From: CAIKMD01 sp036501365
Lineage (GTDB): Bacteria > Pseudomonadota > Alphaproteobacteria > ATCC43930 > CGMCC-115725
Length of the DNA stretch: 64,000 nucleotides
Reading direction: 5' to 3'
Assembly (NCBI GenBank): GCA_036501365.1
Contig: DASYAL010000049.1
Span: 85,373 to 149,372, forward strand
Shown here in pieces: positions 17,276-25,911 of the stretch. The notes below the pieces were generated by a model that was not told where the DNA came from, did not search any database, and saw only the letters and a list, made by a program, of their open reading frames with translations. Each line of letters opens with the position of its first letter. Position 1 is the first letter of the stretch. Both the position numbers and the translations under genes were made by a program.

Positions 17276-18060
17276 TCTTTCTTGCTCCCGTCGCGGGCGG
17301 TCGCGACCTTCAGATAGATCAGCAGCGGATAAAGCGCCGAGAAGGTCGCAAGCGCAAGCCCGTAAGCGCCTTCGCGATGGCCGTGGCGCGCGATATAGGA
17401 CTTCCAGAAACGGCTGAAGACGCGGCGCACGGCATGACCCATCGCCGGCTGCTCGCCGGCATCGACGGCATCGAGCGCCGCGAGATCGGTATAGCGGTTG
17501 AGGCGGCGGAACATATCGGCGATGTCGCGGTCGACGAAATGATCGAGCGTCTCGGTCAGCCTGCCGCGCGTGCCGGTCGTTTCGATGCGCGGATGGACCC
17601 GGCCGGCGCCCCAACGCTTCGTCCCGCGGCGGAAGAGGATCGGCTTGGCGGCAACGCCGTTATAGGCACCCCAGCCATGGCGCACGCGCCGCGTACCGAC
17701 GTGATTGGCCATCGGCACCAGGAAGAGGTCGTGCGCGCCGCTGCCAATCGCGTTGCAGATCGCACCGGCGAGCGCCGGCGGCACGCGCTCGTCGGCATCG
17801 ACCTCGAGGATCCAGTCGCTGCGGCACTGGTCGAGCCCGGCATTGCGGCGCGGACCTTCGAGCTCCCACGCGCCCTCGATCACACGCGCGCCCATGCCGC
17901 GCGCGATCTCAGCCGAGCGGTCGGTCGAGCGGTCGAGCACGACGACGATCTCGTCGGCGAAGCGCAGCCGCTCGAGGCAGGCGGCGAGCTGCGCCTCCTC
18001 GTTGCGCGCGACCACCACCGCCGAGAGCGACGGCCCCTCGGCCGATCCATCCGATTCCAT
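17272..18060 (-). CDS. Glycosyltransferase family 2, WaaE/KdtX-like
   Basis: The 262-residue protein has a GT-A fold. It opens SAVVVARNEEAQLAACLERLRFADEIVVVLDRSTD, with the nucleotide-sugar-binding VDADERVP (the DxD equivalent), and ends in a hydrophobic segment (GLALATFSALYPLLIYLKV) that could touch the membrane. The closest resemblance is to the lipopolysaccharide inner-core glucosyltransferases WaaE/KdtX. ATG 18060 is chosen since upstream frame overlaps the leader of the divergent TAXI gene. It forms a two-gene operon with the methyltransferase through a GTGA overlap. Confidence 0.86.
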   Translation of the reverse strand: MESDGSAEGPSLSAVVVARNEEAQLAACLERLRFADEIVVVLDRSTDRSAEIARGMGARVIEGAWELEGPRRNAGLDQCRSDWILEVDADERVPPALAGAICNAIGSGAHDLFLVPMANHVGTRRVRHGWGAYNGVAAKPILFRRGTKRWGAGRVHPRIETTGTRGRLTETLDHFVDRDIADMFRRLNRYTDLAALDAVDAGEQPAMGHAVRRVFSRFWKSYIARHGHREGAYGLALATFSALYPLLIYLKVATARDGSKKE

Positions 18061-18181
18061 GGCGAGAAATTCCGCGATGCCCGCCGTCAGGTCAAGCGGC
18101 GCGGTTATGGCGTACGCCGCGCTTGCCCTTTGGCGCGGAAACCGCCAAAGCTGGCGGCCGAGGAAACGGGGAGAAGGAACC

Positions 18182-19132
18182 ATGCTCAAAAAGCTCGGCC
18201 TGGCAGCGGCGGGTCTCACGCTTGCGCTGGCCACTGTTCCGGCGCAGGCGCAGCAATTCATCAACGTGCTGACCGGTGGCACCAGCGGCGTCTACTATCC
18301 GCTCGGCGTCGCACTGGCGAACATCTATGCGAAGGCGATACCGGAGGCCAAGGCCTCGGCCCAGGCGACCAAGGCCTCGATCGAGAATCTGAGCCTACTC
18401 CAAGCGGACCGCGGCGAGATCGCTTTCACCCTCGGCGATTCGCTCAGCCAGGCATGGAAAGGCGATACCGAGGTCGGCTTCGCGCAAAAGCTCGACAAGC
18501 TGCGCGACGTCGCCGCGATCTATCCCAACTACGTCCAGATCGTCGCCACGGCGGGTTCGGGCATCAAAAGCCTCGCCGATCTCAAGGGCAAGCGGATGTC
18601 GGTCGGCGCGGCGAAATCGGGCACCGAGATCAATGCCCGTGCCGTGCTCAAAGCCGCGGGGCTGAGCTACAGCGATCTCAGCAAGGTCGAGTATCTCGAT
18701 TTCGGCGCCTCGATTGACCTGATGAAGAACCGGCAGCTCGACGCGACGCTGATCTCGGCCGGGCTCGGCGTCTCGGCGATCCGCGATCTCGCCACGGCGG
18801 TCGATATCGTCATGATCCCGGTTCCGCCCGATGTTGTCGCCAAGATCGGCGATCCGGCCTATCTGCCGTCGGTGATCCCGGCCGGCACTTATACCGGCCA
18901 GGGCGCCGACGTTCCGGCGATCACGATCCAGAACTACCTCGTCACCCGCGACGACCTCGGCGCCGATCTCGTCTATCAGATGACCAAGGCGATCTTCGAC
19001 AATCTCAACACGCTGGTCGCGGCGCATTCGGCCGCGCGCGACATCAAGCTTGCCAATGCGGCGAAGGCCGGTCCCGTGCCGCTCGCCGCCGGCGCCGAGC
19101 GCTACTACAAGGAAAAAGGCGTGCTGAAATAG
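18182..19132 (+). CDS. TAXI-family TRAP transporter solute-binding protein
   Basis: The 316-residue periplasmic protein has a signal peptide ending AQAQQ (residue 23). The TAXI hallmark LTGGTSGVYYPLGVALANIYAK follows, then SIENLSLLQADRGEIAF, LADLKGKRMSVGAAKSGTEINA and VPAITIQNYLVT. TAXI proteins deliver carboxylates such as glutamate or other organic acids to a fused TRAP permease, which is the next gene but for one repeat. GGGGAGAAGG precedes ATG 18182. The substrate is not predictable from sequence. Confidence 0.93.
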   Translation: MLKKLGLAAAGLTLALATVPAQAQQFINVLTGGTSGVYYPLGVALANIYAKAIPEAKASAQATKASIENLSLLQADRGEIAFTLGDSLSQAWKGDTEVGFAQKLDKLRDVAAIYPNYVQIVATAGSGIKSLADLKGKRMSVGAAKSGTEINARAVLKAAGLSYSDLSKVEYLDFGASIDLMKNRQLDATLISAGLGVSAIRDLATAVDIVMIPVPPDVVAKIGDPAYLPSVIPAGTYTGQGADVPAITIQNYLVTRDDLGADLVYQMTKAIFDNLNTLVAAHSAARDIKLANAAKAGPVPLAAGAERYYKEKGVLK

Positions 19133-19146
19133 AGCACGAGCCTTTG

Positions 19147-19287
19147 TCGTTGCAATCCGACCGTGTGTCCTTCGACTTCGCTCAGGATGAGGAAAATTGT
19201 GCAAGGCATGCTCCATTGGCGGATGCCAGATTAGGTCTACCCCACCCTGAGCTTGTCGTAGGGCGCAGGCGGCCCATGCAACGAAGC
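19147..19287. repeat. Dispersed palindromic repeat, family A copy 2
   Basis: The element begins TCGTTGCAATCC and ends ATGCAACGAAG, giving TCGTTGCA-type terminal inverted repeats. Inside, TCCTTCGAC..GCTCAGGATGAGGA and CACCCTGAGCTTGTCG are a second inverted pair. It fills the gap between the TAXI binding-protein gene and its permease gene, so it lies within a transporter operon. Confidence 0.7.
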
Positions 19288-19294
19288 TTAAAAG

Positions 19295-21382
19295 ATGACC
19301 GCTGAGACAACCGCGCCCGGGCCTCTCGTCGATCCGGAAAATCCCGCGGCCGGGTTCAGCGCGCCCGGCTTTTCCGGCAAGGCGATCTTCGTCATCGCGG
19401 TGACCTTCAGCCTGTGGCAGATCTACACTGCGGCCTACGCGCCGTTCTCGAGCATCGTCATCCGCTCGGTGCATGTCGGCTTCCTGATGCTGACGACCTT
19501 CACGCTCGTCCGCGCGCGCAAGGCCGAGACGGGAAAGGTGCCGATCCCCTGGTATGACTGGTGCCTCGGCGGCCTCGCTTTCCTGCTCGGCCTCTATCAT
19601 TGGGGGTTCGAGACCGAGCTAATCCAGCGCTCGGGCGAGCCGTCGCGGCTCGATCTCGCCGTCGGCGTCGCGGTGATCTTGCTGCTGCTCGAAGCGGCGC
19701 GGCGGCTGATGGGCTGGGGCTTGCCGATCTTCTGCGCGATCTTCATCCCCTACGCGCTCTTCGGCCGCTCGCTGCCGCCGCCGCTGCTCAATCGCGGCTT
19801 CGGCTTCGATCAGGTGATCGATACGCTCTATCTCGGCACCGACGGCATCTACGGCACGCCGACCTTCGTCTCAGCGACCTACATCTTCCTCTTCATCCTG
19901 TTCGGCGCCTTCCTCGAGAAGGCCGGGATGATCAGGCTATTCAACGACATCGCGCTCGGCACCGTCGGCCACACGCAAGGCGGGCCGGCCAAGGTCGCGG
20001 TCATCTCCTCGGGGCTCATGGGCACGATCAACGGCTCGGGCATCGCCAACGTGCTGACGATCGGCCAGTTCACCATCCCCTTGATGCGCCGCTTCGGCTA
20101 TCGCCCGGCTTTTGCCGGCGCAGTCGAGGCGACGTCGAGCATGGGCGGCCAGATCATGCCGCCGGTGATGGGCGCAGTCGCCTTCATCATGGCCGAAACG
20201 CTCAACGTGCCCTACGCGACGATCGCGATCTCGGCAACGATTCCGGCAGTTCTCTATTACGCAAGCGCCTTCTGGATGGTGCATCTCGAAGCCGGGCGCA
20301 ACGACCTCGTCGGCCTGCCGAAAGACCAGTGCCCGAGCGCGCTCGGGGCGCTGAGACGCGACTGGTACCTCGCGTTGCCGCTGGGCGTGCTCGTCTACAT
20401 GCTCTTCACCGGCTACACGCCGCTCTTCGCCGGCTGGGTCGGCCTGGCGCTCACCATGGTTCTGATTCTCGGCAAGGCGCTGGTCTCGCCGCTCGGCGCG
20501 GCGCTGCTGCGCGGCGGTTTCTGGGTAGCCCTCGGCCTCGTCGGGGGCGCCCTCGTCGCGAGCGGCGCGCTCGCGCTCGAGACCACGCTCTTTCTCGCGA
20601 TCGCCGCGCTTGCGCTCTTGTGCCTCGTCGCGCCGGATCGCGGCGGCACCGTGCGGATACTGGTCGACGCCCTCGCGGAAGGCGCGAAGAGCGCGCTCGG
20701 CGTCGGCATCGCCTGCGCCCTTGTCGGCATCATCGTCGGCATCGCGACGTTGACCGGCCTCGCCGGCGAGCTCGCCCGGATCGTGCTCGACTTCGCCGGC
20801 AACAGCCTGTTCCTTGCGCTGCTGATGACCATGGTCATGGCGCTCATCCTCGGCACCGGTCTACCGACGATCCCGACCTATATCGTCTGCAGCGCGATGG
20901 CCGCGCCGGCGCTGTTGCAGTTCGGCGTGCCGCTGATCCTCTCGCATATGTTCGTGTTCTATTTCGGCATCATGGCCGATCTCACGCCGCCGGTCGCGCT
21001 CGCCGCGCTCGCCGCCTCTTCGATCACCAAGACGAGCTATGTCGAGATCGGCTTCCTCGCGACGCGCGTTGCGCTCGCAGGTTACGTCATTCCCTATATG
21101 TGGATCTACGACCCGTCGCTGATGCTGCAGGGCAATTGGAGTTGGATCTCGGTCGGCTATATCGTCTTCAAGGCGCTGTTCGCGATCATGCTATGGGGCG
21201 GCGCCGCGACCGGCTATCTTTTCGCACGGATGAGCTGGCTCGAGCGGCTCGTGGCGACTGCCGCCGCCTTCCTCATCGTCGCCGCGGTTCCCTGGACGGA
21301 CGAGGCCGGCTTCGCGCTCGGCGCGGGCCTGCTGCTGTTCAATGCCTGGCGCAGCCGCGCGGCGCTCGCCGCCGCGCCGTGA
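19295..21382 (+). CDS. TRAP transporter fused permease (4TM/12TM)
   Basis: The 695-residue integral membrane protein joins the small (DctQ-like, about residues 30-170) and large (DctM-like, about 180-640) TRAP subunits, the usual state for TAXI systems. Many hydrophobic helices are visible. Conserved DctM segments include GFLEK-like FGAFLEKAGMIRLF, GTINGSGIANVLTIGQFTIPLM, EATSSMGGQIMPPVMGAVAFIM and ILGTGLPTIPTYI. Uptake is driven by a sodium or proton gradient. It lies between its binding protein and a DUF1850 gene that overlaps its stop codon. Confidence 0.95.
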   Translation: MTAETTAPGPLVDPENPAAGFSAPGFSGKAIFVIAVTFSLWQIYTAAYAPFSSIVIRSVHVGFLMLTTFTLVRARKAETGKVPIPWYDWCLGGLAFLLGLYHWGFETELIQRSGEPSRLDLAVGVAVILLLLEAARRLMGWGLPIFCAIFIPYALFGRSLPPPLLNRGFGFDQVIDTLYLGTDGIYGTPTFVSATYIFLFILFGAFLEKAGMIRLFNDIALGTVGHTQGGPAKVAVISSGLMGTINGSGIANVLTIGQFTIPLMRRFGYRPAFAGAVEATSSMGGQIMPPVMGAVAFIMAETLNVPYATIAISATIPAVLYYASAFWMVHLEAGRNDLVGLPKDQCPSALGALRRDWYLALPLGVLVYMLFTGYTPLFAGWVGLALTMVLILGKALVSPLGAALLRGGFWVALGLVGGALVASGALALETTLFLAIAALALLCLVAPDRGGTVRILVDALAEGAKSALGVGIACALVGIIVGIATLTGLAGELARIVLDFAGNSLFLALLMTMVMALILGTGLPTIPTYIVCSAMAAPALLQFGVPLILSHMFVFYFGIMADLTPPVALAALAASSITKTSYVEIGFLATRVALAGYVIPYMWIYDPSLMLQGNWSWISVGYIVFKALFAIMLWGGAATGYLFARMSWLERLVATAAAFLIVAAVPWTDEAGFALGAGLLLFNAWRSRAALAAAP

Positions 21383-21780
21383 GCCTCGCCGTCGCGGCGA
21401 TCTGCCTTGCGCTGGGCGCGCGCCGCGCCAGCCTGCCGGTCGATCGCTTCACCCTTGCCTGGACGCATTCGGTCGAAAAGACCGGATGGCAGGAAGACTA
21501 TGCGCTCCGCGGCACGGCGCTCGTCCTCACCGAGGCGCGCATCCAGGGCACCGGCGCCGGGATGGAGCCGCCGCCCGATGCCGTGCTGCGCGACGGCTGG
21601 TGGCACTACATGCCGAAGCTGCCGCCGTTGCCCGAGCTGCGGCTGACGCTCTCGCCCTACACCGCGGATTATCGCCTGTGCTGGCAGGGGCGTTGCCGCC
21701 CGCTCGCGCAGGTGATCGGGGCGAAGCGGCTGACGGGCGTCGTCGTGGTGCGGCCCTGTGCCGCGGCGTCGGCGCGGTAG
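21379..21780 (+). CDS. DUF1850 domain protein, TAXI-TRAP associated
   Basis: The 133-residue protein has an N-terminal hydrophobic stretch and the DUF1850 pattern FTLAWTHSVEKTGWQEDY followed by GAGMEPPPDA and GWWHY. DUF1850 genes are known to accompany TAXI-type TRAP permeases, but their role is not settled. It begins with GTG 21379, which shares the bases GTGA with the permease stop, so it is translationally coupled. Its N-terminus suggests export or membrane attachment. Confidence 0.85.
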   Translation: MSLAVAAICLALGARRASLPVDRFTLAWTHSVEKTGWQEDYALRGTALVLTEARIQGTGAGMEPPPDAVLRDGWWHYMPKLPPLPELRLTLSPYTADYRLCWQGRCRPLAQVIGAKRLTGVVVVRPCAAASAR

Positions 21781-21841
21781 CCGCGCCCGCAGCGGCGGGA
21801 TAACGCAAGTGTTAGATCGCCCGGATGACAAATGCGCCAAC

Positions 21842-21872
21842 TTGCGACGCGGCGCGGCGTTTCGACTATAAT
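21842..21872 (+). promoter_or_regulatory. Possible sigma70 promoter of ctpA-type gene
   Basis: A perfect TATAAT (21867-21872) lies 39 bp before the protease start, with TTGCGA (21842-21847) 19 bp upstream. The spacing is longer than the ideal 17, so only the -10 element is convincing. Confidence 0.4.
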
Positions 21873-21911
21873 CGCCGCCGCTCCGTGTTTCCGCGAAGGT
21901 GAAGTATCCCC

Positions 21912-23327
21912 ATGCGCCTGCTCAATCTCGTGGCCTCGGCCGCGCTCATCGCTTTCGTTCCGCTGGCGAGCTCCGGCGCCGTGTCCGACGCCGATACGAG
22001 CCCGGTCAATTTCGGTCTGGTGAAAGAAATCTACGACCAGGTGAAAGCGAGCTACGTCCAACCGGTGACCGACAAGACGCTCGCCGAAGGCGCGGTCAAA
22101 GGCATGCTCGCCGCACTCGATCCGCATTCGAGCTATATGGACGCGAAAGAATATAAGGAGATGATGGTGCAGACCCGCGGCGAGTTCGGCGGGCTCGGCA
22201 TGCAGGTCTCGATGGAGAATGGCCTCGTCAAGGTGGTGTCGCCGATCGACGACACGCCGGCCGCCAAGGCGGGGATGAAGCCCAACGACTTGATCCTCGC
22301 GATCGACGACGCGCCGGTCACCGACATGACCCTGGAGCAAGCCGTCGACAAGCTGCGCGGCCCGATCGGCACGCAGGTGAAGCTCACCGTCCGCCGTGCG
22401 CAGTCGGATCCCTTCCAGCTCACCCTCACCCGCGGCGATATCAAGGTCGATCCGGTGAAGTCGCAGCTCGAAGGCAACGACGTTGCCTATATCCGCATCA
22501 CCAATTTCAGCGAACGCGCCGGCGCCGAGGTCGAGAGCTCCTACAAGGCGCTGCAGGCCAAGGCCAACAACAAGCTCGTCGGCGTCGTGCTCGATCTGCG
22601 CAACAACCCGGGCGGGCTTTTGGATGAAGCGGTCTCCGTTTCGAACGATTTCCTCGACAAGGGCGACATCGTCTCGATCAAGGGGCGGCTCGCTCACGAC
22701 AATCGCCGCTTCGAGGCACAGGCCAATCACGATATCTCGCACGGCCTGCCGATGGTGGTGCTGATCAATGGCGGCTCTGCCTCGGCCTCGGAGATCGTCG
22801 CCGGCGCGCTGCAGGACAATCACCGCGCGATCATTCTCGGCACGCAGTCCTTCGGCAAAGGCTCGGTCCAGACGGTGCTGCCGGTGAAGGAAAGCGGCGG
22901 CGCCATCCGCCTCACCACCGCGCTCTACTACACGCCGTCCGGCCGCTCGATCCAGGATCTCGGCATCACGCCCGACGTCGTCGTCCAACCGGCGCGCATC
23001 GAGCAGGTATCGGAAGGCGCGATCCAGCATGAGGCCGACTTGAAGGGCGCGCTCAAGAACACCGGCCCCGAAGGCCCGTCCGCGGGCGGCGCGTCGGCCG
23101 CGACGCCGCCAACGACCAGCAGCGCCGCGCCAGCGACAACGCCGGCGAGCGCGCCCGCCGCCAATCCGGCAAACGCCAATCTGCCGCCCGGCGCCAAGCC
23201 GCTGCCGACGCCCGACGAGGCGCTGGATGCCAACAACTTCGGCACCGACAAGGATTATCAGCTCGTGCGTGCGATCGATCTCCTGCGCGGCGTGACGCTG
23301 TTCAAGGGCATGGCGGCGGCGCAGTAG
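21912..23327 (+). CDS. ctpA: S41-family C-terminal processing peptidase
   Basis: A 471-residue periplasmic serine protease with a signal peptide (about residues 1-23), a PDZ domain at about 90-170 (GGLGMQVSMENGLVKVVSPIDDTPA and GMKPNDLILAIDD), and the S41 catalytic domain. The catalytic serine is in the SASASE segment (residues 289-293) and the catalytic lysine is Lys316 in SFGKGSVQT. A Pro/Ala/Thr-rich linker near 380-430 precedes the C-terminal tail. It trims envelope proteins in relatives. The gene stands alone between transport genes. Confidence 0.94.
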   Translation: MRLLNLVASAALIAFVPLASSGAVSDADTSPVNFGLVKEIYDQVKASYVQPVTDKTLAEGAVKGMLAALDPHSSYMDAKEYKEMMVQTRGEFGGLGMQVSMENGLVKVVSPIDDTPAAKAGMKPNDLILAIDDAPVTDMTLEQAVDKLRGPIGTQVKLTVRRAQSDPFQLTLTRGDIKVDPVKSQLEGNDVAYIRITNFSERAGAEVESSYKALQAKANNKLVGVVLDLRNNPGGLLDEAVSVSNDFLDKGDIVSIKGRLAHDNRRFEAQANHDISHGLPMVVLINGGSASASEIVAGALQDNHRAIILGTQSFGKGSVQTVLPVKESGGAIRLTTALYYTPSGRSIQDLGITPDVVVQPARIEQVSEGAIQHEADLKGALKNTGPEGPSAGGASAATPPTTSSAAPATTPASAPAANPANANLPPGAKPLPTPDEALDANNFGTDKDYQLVRAIDLLRGVTLFKGMAAAQ

Positions 23328-23429
23328 TTTTTGCTGGTTCGCGCGACCACCGCCTAGCCAACCTAGGTCGCGCGAGCAGGGTTAGTGTGGCGGCTGCGAG
23401 TGCGACCTTATAAAAAATCAGGGGGGACA

Positions 23430-24428
23430 ATGTCGAAGAAGATCGCGACGCTCTTCAGTTGCGCGTTGCTCGCCCTCGGCCTGCTCGCACCGCCGGCCGA
23501 AGCGCTCGACAAGATCAATGTCAGCGCCATCAAAGCCGCGACCTTCGGCGGCCTCTTCCTCGCGCAAGAACGCGGCTATTTCGCCGCCGAGGGCTTCGAC
23601 GTCAACTTCGTCTATTTCGACGCCTCCCCGCCGATCGCGGTCGCGACCGTCTCGGGCAATCTCGATTTCGGCATGGCCGCGACCTCGGCCGGCTTCTTCA
23701 ACCTCGCCGACAAGCTCAGGATCATCGGCGGCTTCGCGCGCGAGGCGCCGGGCTTTCAGGGCATGACCTTCGTCGCCTCGCTCAAAGGCTGGAACGCGGG
23801 CATCCATTCGCTGAAGGATCTCGGCGGCCACACCATCTCGATCGGCACGGTCGGTTCCTCGCCGCATTACAGCTTGGCGCTGATCGAGCAGAAATACGGC
23901 ATCGATCCCGCGAGCATACATCTGGAGCCGCTGCAGGCGGCGACCAACCAGGCGACGGCGGTCGCCGGCGGCTCGGTCGATGCCGCGGTCACCATGTCGA
24001 CCATCTTGATGCCGGGCGTCGAAAGCGGCAAGACGAAGCTGCTGGGCTATGTCGGCGACGAGGCGCCGTGGCAGCTCTCCTCGATCTTCACCACCGTCAA
24101 AACCGCCGACAATGTGGCCTTCGTCGAGCGTTTCCTGCGCGCCTACAAGAAGGGCGCGCATGATTACATCGCCGCTTTCGTCGGCCCCGACGGCAAGCGC
24201 CACGACGGGCCGACGGCGCCGGCCGTGCTCGATGTCATTGCGAAATACGTCGGGCAGCCGCCGGATCAGGTGCGGAAGGCGATCGCCTATGTCGATCCCT
24301 ATGCCAGGCTCGACGTCAAGGATTTGCAGCATCAGATCGACTGGTACGTGTCGCAGGGCATGCTGAAGAGCCGCATCGACGTTGCGAGCGTGATCGACAA
24401 ACGCTACGTCGTGCCGCTGTCGCCCTGA
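23430..24428 (+). CDS. ABC transporter substrate-binding protein (NMT1-like)
   Basis: A 332-residue periplasmic protein with a signal peptide (ending PPAEALDK, about residue 24). The core reads INVSAIKAATFGGLFLAQERGYFAAEG, NLDFGMAATSAGFFNLAD and GSSPHYSLALIEQKYGI. Its C-terminus, LDVKDLQHQIDWYVSQGM followed by DKRYVVPL, is nearly repeated by the binding protein at 28756, so the two are close paralogues. GGGGGGA precedes ATG 23430. A short-chain dehydrogenase gene follows 8 bp later in the same direction. Confidence 0.88.
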   Translation: MSKKIATLFSCALLALGLLAPPAEALDKINVSAIKAATFGGLFLAQERGYFAAEGFDVNFVYFDASPPIAVATVSGNLDFGMAATSAGFFNLADKLRIIGGFAREAPGFQGMTFVASLKGWNAGIHSLKDLGGHTISIGTVGSSPHYSLALIEQKYGIDPASIHLEPLQAATNQATAVAGGSVDAAVTMSTILMPGVESGKTKLLGYVGDEAPWQLSSIFTTVKTADNVAFVERFLRAYKKGAHDYIAAFVGPDGKRHDGPTAPAVLDVIAKYVGQPPDQVRKAIAYVDPYARLDVKDLQHQIDWYVSQGMLKSRIDVASVIDKRYVVPLSP

Positions 24429-24436
24429 CCCAGGCG

Positions 24437-25207
24437 ATGGCGGCACTCGCCCCAAAGATTCTGGAGGGCAAGATCGCGCTCGTCACCGGCGCGAGCCGGG
24501 GTATCGGCCGCGCGATCGCCGTGCGGCTCGGCGCCGAAGGCGCGCTGGTCGGGGTGCATTACCGCAAGGACGAAGCGGCGGCGAAAAGCTGCGTTGCCGC
24601 GATCGCGGCCGCCGGCGGCGCGGGTTTCGCGATCGCCGCCGATCTCGCCGCGCATGACGGGCCGGAACGGCTCTTTGCCGCTTTCGATGCGGCGCTGCCG
24701 CAGCACGACGCGAAGCTCGATATTCTCGTCAACAATGCCGGCATCGGCAGCCGCGCGCCCATCGACACCGCGACCGGGAACGAATTCGACAAGCTGGTCG
24801 CGGTCAATCTGCGCGCGCCCTTCTTCATCATGCAGAAAGCGCTGCCGCGCCTTGCCGATGGCGGCCGCATCGTCAACGTGACCTCGACCGCGGCGCGGAT
24901 CGGCTATGCCGAAACGCCGGCCTACACCGCGACCAAGGCAGCGCTCCAGGCGCTGACGCTGTCGGTTGCGCGCCGCCTCGGGCCGCGCGGCATCACCGTC
25001 AATGCGGTCGCGCCCGGCGCGACGGACACCGACATGAACGCCCTCGTCCGCGACCCCCTATCGGCGAAGCAGATTGCAGGCGAAACCATCCTTGGCCGCA
25101 TCGGCCAGCCGGGAGATATCGCCGAGGTCGTCACCTTCCTCGCCTCGGACGCGGCGCGCTGGATCACCGGTCAGGTGATCGAAGCCAGCGGCGGACTTCG
25201 CCTCTAA
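24437..25207 (+). CDS. Short-chain dehydrogenase/reductase
   Basis: A classical SDR of 256 residues. It has the nucleotide-binding GASRGIG at residues 20-26, NNAG near 97, a catalytic serine in NVTSTAARIG, and the YTATK pair (Tyr and Lys). VAPGATDTDMN and ITGQVIEASGG complete the family pattern. It oxidises a hydroxyl or reduces a carbonyl using NAD(P). The 8-bp gap to the upstream binding-protein gene suggests one transcript, and so a ligand that is taken up and then oxidised, but the substrate is unknown. Confidence 0.92.
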   Translation: MAALAPKILEGKIALVTGASRGIGRAIAVRLGAEGALVGVHYRKDEAAAKSCVAAIAAAGGAGFAIAADLAAHDGPERLFAAFDAALPQHDAKLDILVNNAGIGSRAPIDTATGNEFDKLVAVNLRAPFFIMQKALPRLADGGRIVNVTSTAARIGYAETPAYTATKAALQALTLSVARRLGPRGITVNAVAPGATDTDMNALVRDPLSAKQIAGETILGRIGQPGDIAEVVTFLASDAARWITGQVIEASGGLRL

Positions 25208-25236
25208 GCAAGATCAGGGCTGTCGGGAAACTTGAG

Positions 25237-25680
25237 CTAGAGCTGGGAGATGACGGCGCGAGCGGCGTTGGTGATGCTGACGTCACTCGCCGTCGCGCTG
25301 GTCGCCTCGGCATACCATTGATCGACGGCTTGCGAGAGCAGGAGACTGCCGCGCTTGCGCAGATCGGCGCCGACGATCGCCTCGAGCGAGCGGATCCGGG
25401 CAAAAAGCTTGCGCGTCGCGGCTTTGCGCCGCTCCTCGGCCTGCTGCGCGGTCGCGGCCTGGCCGGGGCTTACCGGCCTCGGCGCCGGGCGCGGCGGCAC
25501 GTTGCCGACCGGAGTCGCGAGCTGGACCGGCCGCGCGCCCGGGGCAGAGGCGACCGGCCGTGCCAGGACCGGCACGGACGAAGTAGCGGCGGGCTTCTTG
25601 GCAGCCGCCTTCGGGGCGGATTTCTTTGGCGCTGGCTTACCCGCTTTCTTCTTGGGAGCCGCTTTTTTGCGGGATGGCAT
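25237..25680 (-). CDS. Lys/Ala/Pro-rich small protein with histone H1-like N-terminal tail
   Basis: The 147-residue protein begins with a strongly basic tract (residues 3-35: KKAAPKKKAGKPAPKK and similar) like bacterial histone H1-type proteins. A Pro/Val/Ala linker follows, then a predicted helical end (AEERRKAATRKLFARIRSLEAIVGADLRKRGSLLLSQAVDQWY). GGAGG five bases before ATG 25680 sets the start. I recognise no named family for the C-terminal part. DNA or RNA binding is inferred from the charge only. Confidence 0.7.
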   Translation of the reverse strand: MPSRKKAAPKKKAGKPAPKKSAPKAAAKKPAATSSVPVLARPVASAPGARPVQLATPVGNVPPRPAPRPVSPGQAATAQQAEERRKAATRKLFARIRSLEAIVGADLRKRGSLLLSQAVDQWYAEATSATASDVSITNAARAVISQL

Positions 25681-25911
25681 CATTTCCTCCAACTGGCCCC
25701 AACAAGGTGGTCGGGGCGACCGCCGCCAAATTGTAACTGCGATGAACGGAGAGCAAGAGAAAACCGCGGGAAGCTATGGTTTTTATTCACGCTTTCCGGT
25801 TCGTCCTCGGGTTATCCCCCGCCCGGAAATTTCCTTACCGCTAATTAAGGTTAATGATTCTTTCTAATTCATTGTTTCGATTAAAAAATTAGACGCTCCT
25901 GCCGGCCGCCG

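Noticed and set aside
25693..25911. AT-rich gap as a possible small RNA or origin element
   Set aside because: No stable hairpin with a T-run and no repeated boxes were seen; it is probably promoter sequence of the basic small protein gene.
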